Shown: positions 30,494 through 40,918, numbered from the stretch's first letter. The stretch: 64,000 bases of DNA from an uncultured Alphaproteobacteria bacterium (GCA_903897605.1 CAIUCH010000015.1:1-64000), one strand, 5' to 3'. The notes: generated by a model not told the origin, from the sequence alone. Translations and numbers: made by a program.

Positions 30494-31257
30494 CCGCAAT
30501 GATCGAGATTATCGGCCTTAAGAAACGCTTTGGCCCCAAGGTGGTGCTGGACGGCATCGATCTGACGGTCGAAAAGCAATCCTCCACGGTGATCATCGGC
30601 GGGTCGGGTACCGGCAAGTCCGTCGCCATCAAATCCATTCTGGGCATCATCACCCCGGACGAGGGCACCATCCGGATCGATGGCCAGGACGTGACGGATC
30701 TGAGGGGCGCGGCCCGCGATCCCCTGATGAAGAAATTCGGCATGCTGTTCCAGGGCGGAGCCTTGTTTGACAGTCTGCCGGTCTGGGAAAATGTCGCTTT
30801 CGGGCTGATCCAGGGCCATGGCATGGCGCGCGCCAAGGCTAAGGATGTCGCCATTGAGAAGCTGGCCAAGGTGGGCCTTGGCAGCGACGTCGCCTATCTC
30901 AGCCCGGCGGAATTGTCGGGCGGCATGCAGAAGCGCGTCGGCTTGGCCCGCGCCATCGCGGCGGACCCGCAGATCATCTTTTTCGACGAGCCCACCACGG
31001 GGCTTGATCCCATCATGGCTGACGTCATCAACGATCTCATAATTTCGACCGTCAAGGATGTCGGCGCCACGGCATTGTCCATTACCCACGACATGACAAG
31101 CGCCCGGAAAATCTCCGACCGCATCGCCATGCTCTATGCCGGCAAGATCATCTGGAACGGTCCCACCGGCGACATCGACCATAGCAGCAATCCCTATGTC
31201 GATCAGTTCATCCATGGGAAAGCCGAGGGGCCGATCAAGATGGCGGTAAAGGCCTAG
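30490..31257 (+). CDS. mlaF: MlaF-type ABC transporter ATPase
   Basis: IIGGSGTGKSVAIKSILGI; LSGGMQKRVGLARAIAADPQIIFFDEPTTGLDPI. Confidence 0.93.
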   Translation: MTAMIEIIGLKKRFGPKVVLDGIDLTVEKQSSTVIIGGSGTGKSVAIKSILGIITPDEGTIRIDGQDVTDLRGAARDPLMKKFGMLFQGGALFDSLPVWENVAFGLIQGHGMARAKAKDVAIEKLAKVGLGSDVAYLSPAELSGGMQKRVGLARAIAADPQIIFFDEPTTGLDPIMADVINDLIISTVKDVGATALSITHDMTSARKISDRIAMLYAGKIIWNGPTGDIDHSSNPYVDQFIHGKAEGPIKMAVKA

Positions 31258-32222
31258 TGCCGGCGGGGGCAGGCTCGCTGTCGGACAGCTATACGCAATT
31301 CGCGCGCGCCGCGACGGGCCGCTCGCCGCTCTATGTCGAGCTGGCCAACGGGGTCGCCCAGGATAGCGAATTGCTGGCGCGCATCGCTGTCCTGCCGAAT
31401 GAAAAACAGCAGCCCAATCTTCTTTTGGGGGCGATGAAATATCTGTTCGGCCCGGCCCAGGACTGGCCGCATTTTCGCGGCCAGGCGCAGGACAATTGGC
31501 CGGCGATCGAGGCGGTGATGCGGGTTCGCCGCACCCAGACCAACGAGCCGGCACGCTGCGCCACTTTGCTGCCGTTGCTGGCGCAGTTGCCGCAGCCGCT
31601 GGCATTGCTGGAGGTCGGCGCCGCGGCAGGGCTTTGTCTGCAGCCGGACAAATATGCCTATGACTATGGCGGACGGCGGGTCGCGCCGTCGGTCATCACC
31701 ACCAATGCGCCGGTCTTTCATTGCCTCGCGGATGCCGGCACGCCGATCCCGCACCGCAATGTCCAGGTGGCGTGGCGCGCTGGCCTGGATATCAATCCGC
31801 TGGATGTCGGCAATGACGAAGACGTGCGCTGGCTGAAGGCGCTGGTCTGGCCGGGCGAGGGGAATCGCGAGGCGCTTCTGGGCCAGGCCCTCGCGATTGC
31901 GCGTACCGACCCGCCCCGCATTGTGCGGGGCGATCTTCGCCGCGATCTTCCGGCATTGGCCGCCGAGGCGCCGAAAAATGCCACCCTGGTGATCATGCAC
32001 AGCGCCGTGCTCAATTATGTTTCCGATCCAGCCGAACGCATCGCATTTGCCGATACCGTTCGCGCCACCGGTGCCCGCTGGGTTTCCAATGAAGGTCCGG
32101 ATGTTTTTTTCTGGGACAACCAGCGTGCCTGGCCCGCCGGATCATTTTTCATCCTGGCGCTGGACGGCAAACCTGTCGCCCGCACCGAATCCCACGGCGC
32201 CTCGATTGAATGGCTGGCTTGA
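31257..32222 (+). CDS. DUF2332 family protein
   Basis: SLSDSYTQFARAATGRSPLYVELANGVAQDSELLARIAVLPNEKQQPNLLLGAMKYL. Confidence 0.85.
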   Translation: MPAGAGSLSDSYTQFARAATGRSPLYVELANGVAQDSELLARIAVLPNEKQQPNLLLGAMKYLFGPAQDWPHFRGQAQDNWPAIEAVMRVRRTQTNEPARCATLLPLLAQLPQPLALLEVGAAAGLCLQPDKYAYDYGGRRVAPSVITTNAPVFHCLADAGTPIPHRNVQVAWRAGLDINPLDVGNDEDVRWLKALVWPGEGNREALLGQALAIARTDPPRIVRGDLRRDLPALAAEAPKNATLVIMHSAVLNYVSDPAERIAFADTVRATGARWVSNEGPDVFFWDNQRAWPAGSFFILALDGKPVARTESHGASIEWLA

Positions 32223-32243
32223 CGAATATGCTAAACTAGAATC

Positions 32244-33659
32244 ATGGCCAAAAGCGCTTCCTCATTTGTCTGCCAATCCTGCGGCGCGACTGCGCCCAAA
32301 TGGTCGGGCAAATGCGAAGCCTGTGGCGGCTGGAACACCATCACCGAGGAAGGTGCCGCTCCGCCCATCGGCGCCAGCGCCACCAGGCGGATAAAGGGCC
32401 GAAAATTTGTCCTGGAAGATTTGAAGACCGAAGACGCGCCCCCGCCCCGCCGCATTACCGGCATCGGCGAATTCGACCGGGTTTGCGGCGGCGGCCTGGT
32501 GCCCGGTTCCGCCATCCTGGTGGGTGGCGATCCGGGCATTGGCAAATCCACACTGATCCTTCAGGCGCTGGGCGAGTATGCCCGCAAGGGTGGTCACGCG
32601 GTTTATATTTCCGGCGAAGAGGCGATGGCGCAGGTGCGCATGCGCGGCGCCCGCATGGATCTGTCACAGGTGCCGCTCAATCTGGGCGCGGCCACAAACG
32701 TCGAGGATATTCTTGCGACCCTGGAAGGCGCCTCTTTTCATGGGAAGAATAGGCCCCCCGGCATCGTCGCCATCGATTCCATCCAGACCCTGTGGACCGG
32801 CGCGCTGGATGCGGCGCCCGGCACCATCGCCCAGGTCCGTACCGCCAGCTTCGATCTGGTGCGTTACGCCAAATCTTCCGGCGCGGCGGTGATCCTGGTT
32901 GGGCATGTCACCAAGGACGGCCAGATCGCGGGCCCCAAGGCGGTCGAGCATCTGGTGGATGCGGTGCTCTATTTCGAGGGCGAGCGTGGCCATCATTTCC
33001 GCGTGCTTCGGGCGGTGAAGAACCGTTTCGGCCCCACCGATGAGATCGGTGTGTTCGAGATGACGGGCAAGGGGCTGGCGGAAGTGGCAAACCCCTCCGC
33101 GCTGTTCCTGGGCGACCGGGATTCCAGCGCCCCCGGCACGGCGGTATTCGCGGGGCTTGAAGGCACGCGGCCCTTGCTCTGCGAAATCCAGGCGCTGGTG
33201 GCGGCCACGAGTTACGGCACCCCGCGCCGCGCCGTGGTGGGCTGGGATACCGGCCGGCTGGCCATGATCCTGGCGGTTCTGGATGCGCGGGCCGGCGTTG
33301 GAATTTCGGGGTCGGATGTCTATCTCAACATCGCTGGCGGCTTGAAAATCTCGGAGCCCGCCTGCGATCTGGCGGCCGCGGCGGCGCTGGTGTCATCGGT
33401 GGGAGGCGCGCCTTTGCCCAAGGACACGGTATTCTTCGGCGAGATTTCGCTATCGGGCGATATCCGCCCCGTGCCCCAGGCGGAAGGGCGGCTGAAGGAA
33501 GCGGCCAAGCTGGGCTTCAAGCAGGCCTTTGTTCCCAAGGGAACCAAGGTGGATGGGCTTGGGCTGAAATTAACGGAAGTTACCAGCGTGGCGGATCTGC
33601 TGGTTTTTGCCCCGCGCCCGTCCCGCTCGCAGCCTGCAAAAGTGCCGTCCTCGAATTGA
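32244..33659 (+). CDS. radA: DNA repair protein RadA
   Basis: FVCQSCGATAPKWSGKCEACGGWNTI; LVGGDPGIGKSTLILQ; KNRFGPTDEIGVFEM. Confidence 0.97.
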   Translation: MAKSASSFVCQSCGATAPKWSGKCEACGGWNTITEEGAAPPIGASATRRIKGRKFVLEDLKTEDAPPPRRITGIGEFDRVCGGGLVPGSAILVGGDPGIGKSTLILQALGEYARKGGHAVYISGEEAMAQVRMRGARMDLSQVPLNLGAATNVEDILATLEGASFHGKNRPPGIVAIDSIQTLWTGALDAAPGTIAQVRTASFDLVRYAKSSGAAVILVGHVTKDGQIAGPKAVEHLVDAVLYFEGERGHHFRVLRAVKNRFGPTDEIGVFEMTGKGLAEVANPSALFLGDRDSSAPGTAVFAGLEGTRPLLCEIQALVAATSYGTPRRAVVGWDTGRLAMILAVLDARAGVGISGSDVYLNIAGGLKISEPACDLAAAAALVSSVGGAPLPKDTVFFGEISLSGDIRPVPQAEGRLKEAAKLGFKQAFVPKGTKVDGLGLKLTEVTSVADLLVFAPRPSRSQPAKVPSSN

Positions 33660-33709
33660 GACCTGACGTTTTTCGCAAAGCCAAACCCTAAAACTGCTAG
33701 AATCGAATC

Positions 33710-34435
33710 ATGACCCTGCCCCTCACATTCATTGATGTTCTGGTGGTGCTGGTGGTGATTGTTTCCGCCGCCTACGCCGCCTGGCGAGGGTTCTTGTCCG
33801 AGGCGCTTGGCATATTCGCCTGGGGCGCGGCCGCGTTCGCCACCATCTATTTTGGCCCCTGGTTGATTCCGCTGATGCGGGATGTGATCGCCACGCCCTG
33901 GGTGGCTTCCCTGGCGGCCTATGCCGGCATTTTCCTGGTCGTGCTTATTCCACTTTCCTTTATCGGGAATCGCTTTTCCGAAACCGTGAAACATTCCCCG
34001 ATCGGGCCACTGGACCGGGCGCTGGGCATCGCCTTCGGCGTGGTGAGGGGGCTGGTGATCGTGGGATTGGCTTATCTGGCGTTTACCTATTTCGTGCCCA
34101 TCCGCCAGCAGCCGTCCGCATTGACGCAGGCGCGCAGCTTGCCCCTGATGCAATCCACCGCCGAAGTGCTGCTGTCTCTGGCTCCAGACCGCGATTACGC
34201 GGATTTCGCCGCCACGCCTCCCAAGCGGGGCGGGGCGCATCATGATGAATTGGGCGATCTGATCCGCCGCAATGGCGAGGCAAACCAGGTCTCGGACTCC
34301 ACGCAGAGTGGGGATCATGTGCAACACAAAAGCACATCGTCCGCGCCCGTCCAGAAAGCCTATGGCGCCAAGGACCGCCGCGCGCTAGACAGCCTTTTCG
34401 GGGCCACAGGGAACGGCGGAAACGGCAAGCCATGA
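33710..34435 (+). CDS. cvpA: CvpA family protein
   Basis: FIDVLVVLVVIVSAAYAAWRGFLSEALGIFAWGAAAF; directly upstream of purF. Confidence 0.92.
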   Translation: MTLPLTFIDVLVVLVVIVSAAYAAWRGFLSEALGIFAWGAAAFATIYFGPWLIPLMRDVIATPWVASLAAYAGIFLVVLIPLSFIGNRFSETVKHSPIGPLDRALGIAFGVVRGLVIVGLAYLAFTYFVPIRQQPSALTQARSLPLMQSTAEVLLSLAPDRDYADFAATPPKRGGAHHDELGDLIRRNGEANQVSDSTQSGDHVQHKSTSSAPVQKAYGAKDRRALDSLFGATGNGGNGKP

Positions 34436-35910
34436 CCGGCCAAAATGACCATATGCCCAATGCGGCCACTTTCGACGACGATACGCTGCATGAAGAGTGC
34501 GGCGTTTTTGGCATTTTCGGCCATGCCGATGCTGGCGCGCTGAGCGTGCTGGGCCTGCATGCGCTTCAGCATCGCGGTCAAGAAGCGGCGGGCATCGTCA
34601 CTTACGACAATGGCCAGTTCATTGCCGAGCGCCATATCGGTCTGGTGGGTGACGCCTTTGGGCGCAAATCCGACGCCGCCAAGAATCTGAAGGGCCAATA
34701 TGCGGTGGGCCATGTGCGCTATTCCACCGCCGGCGGCTCCAACGCCCGCAACATCCAGCCAATCTTCGCCGATCTGACCGGCGGCGGCATTGCGGTGGCG
34801 CATAACGGCAACCTCACCAATGCGCATACCTTGCGCACCGGCCTGGTGGCCCAGGGCGCCATCTTCCAGTCCACCTCCGACACCGAAACCATCGTGCATC
34901 TAGCGGCGCGCAGCACCTGCGTGCGCATCGTCGACAAGCTGATCGACGCCCTGCGCCAGGTGGAAGGCGCCTATTCGCTGGTGGCATTGACTTCCAAGAA
35001 GTTGATCGGCGTGCGCGATCCTTTCGGGGTGCGTCCGTTGGTTCTGGGGATGCTGGAAGGTGCGCCGATCCTGGCCTCGGAAAGCTGCGCCCTGGACATC
35101 ATCGGCGCGCAATTCGTGCGCGACATCAAGCCGGGCGAGATGGTGGTGATCACCACCGACGGCATCGAAAGCCATTATCCCTTCAAGCCGCAGCAGCATC
35201 GCTTCTGTGTGTTCGAATACATCTATTTCGCGCGGCCGGATTCTACCATGGAAGGCCGCAATGTCTACGACGCCCGCAAGCGCATCGGTGAAGTGCTGGC
35301 CGAGGAATCGCCGATCAACGCCGACATGATCATCCCGGTGCCGGATTCCGGAGTGCCGGCGGCGCTGGGTTATGCGAATGCGGCGAATATTCCTTTCGAG
35401 CTGGGCATCATCCGCAATCATTATGTCGGCCGTACCTTCATCGAACCGTCGGACCGTATCCGCCATCTGGGTGTCAGGCTGAAGCACAACCCCAACCGGG
35501 CCATGCTCAAGGGCAAGCGGGTGGTGCTGGTGGATGATTCCATCGTGCGCGGCACCACTTCCAAAAAGATCGTGGAAATGGTGCGCGACGCCGGTGCCGC
35601 CGAAGTGCATTTTCGGGTCGCCAGCCCGCCGACGACCCATTCCTGTTTTTATGGCGTGGACACGCCCAACACCGACGATCTTCTGGCGCACCGCATGGAT
35701 GTCGAAGGCATGCGCCGCTTTATCGGCGCCGACAGTCTGGCCTTCATTTCCATGAACGGGCTTTACCGGGCGATGGAAAAGCCGGTCCGCGATCCGCGTG
35801 CGCCTGGCTTTTGTGACGCCTGCTTCTCCGGCGAATATCCGATCGAGCTCACCGACATCTCCGGCGGTGCCCGCGATCGCCAGCTTTCGCTGCTCGCCGA
35901 CGTCGCTTAA
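34432..35910 (+). CDS. purF: Amidophosphoribosyltransferase
   Basis: HEECGVFGIFGHADAGALSVLGLHALQHRGQEAAGIV; VVLVDDSIVRGTTSKKIVEMVRDAGA. Confidence 0.97.
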   Translation: MTGQNDHMPNAATFDDDTLHEECGVFGIFGHADAGALSVLGLHALQHRGQEAAGIVTYDNGQFIAERHIGLVGDAFGRKSDAAKNLKGQYAVGHVRYSTAGGSNARNIQPIFADLTGGGIAVAHNGNLTNAHTLRTGLVAQGAIFQSTSDTETIVHLAARSTCVRIVDKLIDALRQVEGAYSLVALTSKKLIGVRDPFGVRPLVLGMLEGAPILASESCALDIIGAQFVRDIKPGEMVVITTDGIESHYPFKPQQHRFCVFEYIYFARPDSTMEGRNVYDARKRIGEVLAEESPINADMIIPVPDSGVPAALGYANAANIPFELGIIRNHYVGRTFIEPSDRIRHLGVRLKHNPNRAMLKGKRVVLVDDSIVRGTTSKKIVEMVRDAGAAEVHFRVASPPTTHSCFYGVDTPNTDDLLAHRMDVEGMRRFIGADSLAFISMNGLYRAMEKPVRDPRAPGFCDACFSGEYPIELTDISGGARDRQLSLLADVA

Positions 35911-35925
35911 ATCTTCAGAGACGCC

Positions 35926-36636
35926 ATGACCAAAGCTTATTCCGGCAAGATCGCGCTCGTCACCGGTGCGTCGCGCGGCATCGGCCGCGCCGCCGCCGTC
36001 GCCTTGGGACGGGAAGGCGCACATGTGATTTGCGTTGCCCGCACGGTGGGCGGCTTGGAGGAAACCGACGACGCCATCCAGAAGGCCGGCGGCAGCGCCA
36101 CCCTGGTGCCGCTCAATTTGAAGGACTTCGCCGCGATCGACCGGCTGGGCGCTTCGATTTTCGAGCGCTGGAAAAAGCTCGACATGTTTCTCGGCAATGC
36201 CGCCATACTGGGTGTGCTGACGCCGCTGGCGCATCTGGACCCCAAGATCTTTCAGGAATTGTTGGACATCAACATCACTGCCAATTGGCGATTGATCCGC
36301 TCCCTCGATCCCCTGCTGCAGCAATCCGACGCCGGGCGCGTATTGTTCGTCAGTTCGGCGGCGGCGCGCCGCCACACGCCCTATTGGGGCGGCTATGCCA
36401 TGAGCAAGGCGGCATTGGAAATGCTGGCCTTTACCTATGCCGCGGAGTGCGGCGGCACCAAGGTAAAGGTGAATGCTTTGGATCCTGGTCCGGTTCGCAC
36501 CATGATGCGGATGAAGGCGATGCCGGGGGAGGATCCGGCCACCTTGCCGCGGCCGGAAGAGTTGACCCCGATGATCCTGGAAGCCCTGTCGCCCTCGAAC
36601 GACAAGAATGGTGAACTGATCAAGTTCCGCAAATGA
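35926..36636 (+). CDS. SDR family oxidoreductase
   Basis: GKIALVTGASRGIGRAAAVALGREGAHVICVART; YWGGYAMSKAALEMLAFTYAAE. Confidence 0.93.
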   Translation: MTKAYSGKIALVTGASRGIGRAAAVALGREGAHVICVARTVGGLEETDDAIQKAGGSATLVPLNLKDFAAIDRLGASIFERWKKLDMFLGNAAILGVLTPLAHLDPKIFQELLDINITANWRLIRSLDPLLQQSDAGRVLFVSSAAARRHTPYWGGYAMSKAALEMLAFTYAAECGGTKVKVNALDPGPVRTMMRMKAMPGEDPATLPRPEELTPMILEALSPSNDKNGELIKFRK

Positions 36637-36749
36637 CACGCGAAGGTCGTTCTTCGGCGTCGCATCCAAAATGATTCGCCATGGGTGGATTTGATCCGCC
36701 CATCCATGGATGATCGGCTCAAGGCCGGTGATGGTGAGATTTTGAGAGA

Positions 36750-38210
36750 TTATTTTTTCGGATCGTAGGGATTCTTGGTATTGCGCATGACCAGGCGCAG
36801 CGGCGTTCCCTTGAGGTCGAAATTATCCTTGAGGCCGTTCACCAGATAGCGCTGGTAATCCTCCGGCAAGGCGTCGAGCTGGTTGCCGAACAGCGCGAAG
36901 GTGGGCGGCCGCGCTTTGGTCTGGGTCATGTAGCGGATGCGCACCCGCCGTCCCCGGATCGCGGGTGGTGCGTGACGGGCAAGGGCGCTTTCCAGAAACC
37001 GATTCAGGACCGAGGTCGAGATGCGGCTGTTCCAGGCCCGGTCGGCTGCCAGGATAGCCTCCGGCAATCGATTCAGCCCTTCGCCGGTGCGCGCCGATAT
37101 CGCGACCATGGCGGCGCCCGCCACTTGCGGCAACAGCCGGTCGAGCTTTTCGCGCAGCTCGGAAATCGCGCCCTGCTTGTTGTTCTTGAGGTCCCATTTG
37201 TTGACGGCAAAGACGACGGCGCGGCCTTCGCGCGCGATCAGGTCGGCGATCACAAGATCCTGTTTCTCGAAAGGCTGTTCGGCGTCGATCATCACCACCA
37301 CGCAATCGGCAAAGCGGATGGCATCCAAGGTCGAGCCCACCGACATTTCTTCCAGGGTCTCGCCGGCAACCCTGGCTTTCTTGCGCAGGCCCGCCGTGTC
37401 GTGCAGCAGGACCTCGCGATCCTCGATTTTCCAGGGCGCGGCGATGGAATCGCGCGTCAGCCCCGCTTCCGGTCCGGTGATGGAGCGCGCTTCGCCCAGA
37501 AGCTGGTTGAACAGGCTCGATTTGCCCACATTGGGCCGCCCCACCAGCGCCAGCCTGAGCGGCTTTGAGCGGTAATCGAAATCGGCCTCTTCGCTTTCCT
37601 CTTGGTCTTCCTCGCTCTGGAGGACGTCTTCCTCTTCCTCGACCGGCGCGCGGGGTGCGAACTGTTCCAGGGCCGACGCCAGTTCCGCCATCCCAAGGGC
37701 ATGTTCGGCGGATATCTTGAGTGGTTCGCCGAAACCGAGCGCGAAGACATCGGTCATCGCCGAGGGTTCGATGCGGCCTTCGCATTTGTTGGCGGCCAGG
37801 ATCACCGGCTTGCCGGCCCGGTGCAGCGCCGCCGCAATGATTTCATCCCCAGTGGTGACGCCGGCCCTGGCATCGATCACGAACAGCAGGGCATCGGCCT
37901 CCTCGATGGCGGCCAGGGTCTGGCCGGTCATCCGCGCGCTCAGGCTTTCGGACGCGCGTCCTTCCGGGACGTCCTCGAAACCGGCCGTGTCGATCAGCCG
38001 CAATTCCATGCCGTCGAACACCGCATCCGCCACCCGGCGATCGCGGGTCACACCCGGCGTGTCATGCACAAGGGCGATGCGCCGTCCGGCGATGCGGTTG
38101 AAGAGGCTCGATTTGCCGACATTGGGCCTGCCGACAATCGCCAAGGTGAAATGGCGCGGTTCTTTTGGCCCCTGGGTTCGTCGCTTGTCGCTCATGGACG
38201 TCATGTCCAC
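36750..38210 (-). CDS. der: Ribosome biogenesis GTPase Der (EngA)
   Basis: Two G domains: IVGRPNVGKSSLFNRIAGRR and LVGRPNVGKSSLFNQLLGEAR; KH-like C-terminus. Confidence 0.97.
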   Translation of the reverse strand: MDMTSMSDKRRTQGPKEPRHFTLAIVGRPNVGKSSLFNRIAGRRIALVHDTPGVTRDRRVADAVFDGMELRLIDTAGFEDVPEGRASESLSARMTGQTLAAIEEADALLFVIDARAGVTTGDEIIAAALHRAGKPVILAANKCEGRIEPSAMTDVFALGFGEPLKISAEHALGMAELASALEQFAPRAPVEEEEDVLQSEEDQEESEEADFDYRSKPLRLALVGRPNVGKSSLFNQLLGEARSITGPEAGLTRDSIAAPWKIEDREVLLHDTAGLRKKARVAGETLEEMSVGSTLDAIRFADCVVVMIDAEQPFEKQDLVIADLIAREGRAVVFAVNKWDLKNNKQGAISELREKLDRLLPQVAGAAMVAISARTGEGLNRLPEAILAADRAWNSRISTSVLNRFLESALARHAPPAIRGRRVRIRYMTQTKARPPTFALFGNQLDALPEDYQRYLVNGLKDNFDLKGTPLRLVMRNTKNPYDPKK

Positions 38211-38282
38211 ATCGCTCCTCGCTCCTGCCCAGGAACCAAAATTCCTCGCGCCGGGCGGTTTGGTTGAAAACGAAAGGCGTTT

Positions 38283-39695
38283 TTACTTCAGCGCCACCAG
38301 TTCGGCGTTGTTGGTGTAGATATAGAGCGTATCGTCCGCCACCACTGGGGCGATGCTGGTGCCGCCTGGAATTTCGATCCGGCCCATCAAGGCGCCAGTA
38401 TAGGGCGAAATCGCTTCGGCATAGCCATCCGACGACAACAGAATAAGCTTGTCGGAAACCAGCACCGGTCCGGCCCAATCGATCGCGTGCCGCTTGCGGT
38501 CGGGATCGGTGAAAGCCGGCAATTGGTGAATCCAGCGCACCCGGCCTTCCTTGCGCGTCAGGCACATCAGTTGTTCGTCGCCGGTCAGGACATAGACATT
38601 GTCGCCCGCCACCCATGGCGTCTGCGTGCCGCCAATGTCGCGCGTCCAGGCGCGGTCGCCCGAGGCCAGCGCGATCGCCGCCATCACGCCGGAATGGCTG
38701 ATGGAGAATACCATGTCACGGTCGATCACTGGACGGGCGGCGATATCATCCAGTTCGGACAGGGCCGTGACCTGGCCCGAATGCGACAGCACATCGTTCC
38801 AGGCTTGCTGACCGTTCTGCACTCGAAGAGCGAAAAGCTCACCCGAGGTATAGGGCGCGATCACGAACTGGCCTGACACTGCGGCGCTGGTGGACGACAG
38901 AATGCCGGCGGATTCCGCCACGCCCTGCTGGTCCCACAAAGTGCGGCCATCGGCCTCGGCAAAGGCATAGAAGTGATTGTCGTGCGTCGAGAAGAAGATG
39001 CGCCCGCCATTGATCACCGGGGCGTTGACGATGGGAACGGCAAGGTCGTGCCGCCAAAGTTCGCGACCGGTGGCCGCATCCATCGCGATCAGCACGCCGA
39101 ACCCGGAAGTGACGAATATCTTGCCCGCGTCATAGGCGACGCCGCCGCCCATGCCCGACACCGGCTTGATCGTGTTGGGTTTGCCCAGAAGGCCCCACAA
39201 GGTCGGCATGTCGGTGCCATTCTTGGGCGCCAGCCTCTTGTCCCAGATGGCCTGCCCGTTCTTGGCATCAAAAGCATAGACATGCGCTTCGGAATCCAAG
39301 GTGAAGATCCGCCCGCCGCCCACCACCGGCGACGCGGTCAGGCGCGAGGTGGCGTCGGAGCCTTTGCCGGCATCCGCGTCCCAGACCTGGCGCAGGTGAC
39401 CGCTGGCCTCCAAGTGATAAACCGCATTGGAGGCAAAGCCGCCCGGCTGCGGCCATTCGGAATTGCGGTAGGGCGGCGGCAGAAGGACGGGCGCTGCCAC
39501 CAGCGCGACATCCGGCTTCAAGGCATCATCCAGGGCGGTGAGCGGGATGCGCTCGCCGCGCAATTTGCTCTTGTTGTTTGGTGAGAACCAATCGCTCACG
39601 GTATCGCCCATGTCTTGCCAGACGCTGCAGCCGGCAAGCAACAGGACGGCCGCAAGCGCGCAGCCAAAACGCAGGCGCTGGGAAATGCGGATCAT
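38283..39695 (-). CDS. bamB: PQQ-repeat outer-membrane assembly lipoprotein BamB
   Basis: Lipobox LLAGC; PQQ-like beta-propeller repeats; sits directly upstream (own strand) of der. Confidence 0.9.
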   Translation of the reverse strand: MIRISQRLRFGCALAAVLLLAGCSVWQDMGDTVSDWFSPNNKSKLRGERIPLTALDDALKPDVALVAAPVLLPPPYRNSEWPQPGGFASNAVYHLEASGHLRQVWDADAGKGSDATSRLTASPVVGGGRIFTLDSEAHVYAFDAKNGQAIWDKRLAPKNGTDMPTLWGLLGKPNTIKPVSGMGGGVAYDAGKIFVTSGFGVLIAMDAATGRELWRHDLAVPIVNAPVINGGRIFFSTHDNHFYAFAEADGRTLWDQQGVAESAGILSSTSAAVSGQFVIAPYTSGELFALRVQNGQQAWNDVLSHSGQVTALSELDDIAARPVIDRDMVFSISHSGVMAAIALASGDRAWTRDIGGTQTPWVAGDNVYVLTGDEQLMCLTRKEGRVRWIHQLPAFTDPDRKRHAIDWAGPVLVSDKLILLSSDGYAEAISPYTGALMGRIEIPGGTSIAPVVADDTLYIYTNNAELVALK

Positions 39696-40420
39696 GGTTT
39701 GGCCGGCGCTCCGGCGGCGGGCGGGGCGGCCACCGTGCCGGGCGCGGGCACCGGCGCCGGCGGCGGCACGATGCCGAAATCCTTGGCGCCGCCCTGTTTC
39801 AAGAACGCGGCCATGGCGCGGGCGCGTGTGCGCAGCTGTGCGGGCGAATTGGCGTCATTCGCCAAGGCGTCGAATTCGGTTGTCGCTTTGGCCGTTTGGG
39901 CATTGCGATAGTCGCTATAGGCGAGAACCTCGTCGGCCAACTGTTTCCAGCTGCTGCTGGGATTGCGCAACGGCGCGAGCAGGTTTTCCAGATCGGCGCG
40001 TGAGGCGGTGTCGGCCAGCGCCCAGGCTTCACGCAGGCGCGCGACCGAGCCGGTACTGCCTTTGTCTTCGTCCGAAATTTCCTTGTAGAGCGCGATGGCG
40101 GCGTCGCGTTGTCCGGCGGCGAGCATGGCATGGGCCTGTTCCAGCCGCGCCAGCAGGCGGTAGCCCTTGGGCGCGGTCTTGGCCAGATCGGCGAAAGCCA
40201 CCGCCGCGGATTTGGGGTCGCTGATGCGCTGGGCGGCGGCGAAGGCGACCGAGGCCTGGTCACGCTGCCTGGCCTCATAGCGCTGCCATAACTCGAAACC
40301 GGCGATGCCGATAATGATCACCGCGGCCAGGGCGATGACATAGTCGCCATAGGCTTTCCAGAATTTTTGCAGCTTTTCGCGGCGAACGTCTTCTTCGACT
40401 TCGCGGAAGATATCACTCAA
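39692..40420 (-). CDS. YfgM-like tetratricopeptide membrane protein
   Basis: MSDIFREVEEDVRREKLQKFWKAYGDYVIALAAVIIIGIAGFELWQRYE; next to bamB. Confidence 0.88.
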   Translation of the reverse strand: MSDIFREVEEDVRREKLQKFWKAYGDYVIALAAVIIIGIAGFELWQRYEARQRDQASVAFAAAQRISDPKSAAVAFADLAKTAPKGYRLLARLEQAHAMLAAGQRDAAIALYKEISDEDKGSTGSVARLREAWALADTASRADLENLLAPLRNPSSSWKQLADEVLAYSDYRNAQTAKATTEFDALANDANSPAQLRTRARAMAAFLKQGGAKDFGIVPPPAPVPAPGTVAAPPAAGAPAKP

Positions 40421-40567
40421 CGGAAATTCCTTTCGACTGGCTGCAAAGCCAGGGACTTTCGGGGAAGCCCTTGAGGGCGCGCGTTAATTAGCCCGCTCTG
40501 GGCCTGAGGCGCAATGCGTTTCCACCCCGCCAGGGGAGCTCTTGACGCGGCGCCGGATGCTTTGATA

Positions 40568-40585
40568 GTTAAGTATATGCTTAAC
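40568..40585. promoter_or_regulatory. Inverted repeat GTTAAG-TATATG-CTTAAC overlapping ArsR-family start codon
   Basis: Perfect 6-bp arms; ATG at 40577 lies in the spacer. Confidence 0.55.
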
Positions 40586-40918
40586 CATCATGCGTCCCTC
40601 GATATGGCCTTCCAGGCTTTGGCCGATCCCACCCGCAGGGCGATGGTGGACCGGCTCACTTTGGGTCCCGCCACGGTCAGCGAATTGGCAGGGCCGCTGT
40701 CCATGTCGCTGCCGGCGGTGATGTTGCACCTGAAAGTGCTGGAAAAAGGCGGGCTGGTGAAGAGCCAAAAGGCGGGACGCGTCCGAACTTGCCGGATCGA
40801 GCCGCAGATCCTGTCTCAGGCCGAGCGCTGGATCACCGAGCGCCGTCAAATGTGGGAACGGAATTTGGACCGGCTAGGCGCTTTTCTGGATCAGGCCAAA
40901 CCGGAGGATGAAAAATGA
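40577..40918 (+). CDS. ArsR family transcriptional regulator
   Basis: MLNHHASLDMAFQALADPTRRAMVDRLTLGPATVSELAGPLSMSLPAVMLHLKVLEKGGLVKSQKAGRVRTCRIEP. Confidence 0.93.
   Translation: MLNHHASLDMAFQALADPTRRAMVDRLTLGPATVSELAGPLSMSLPAVMLHLKVLEKGGLVKSQKAGRVRTCRIEPQILSQAERWITERRQMWERNLDRLGAFLDQAKPEDEK

Noticed and set aside
34900-36669. 589-aa minus-strand ORF antisense to purF and the SDR gene
   Set aside because: His/Arg/Gly-rich artefact of antisense reading of GC-rich coding DNA.
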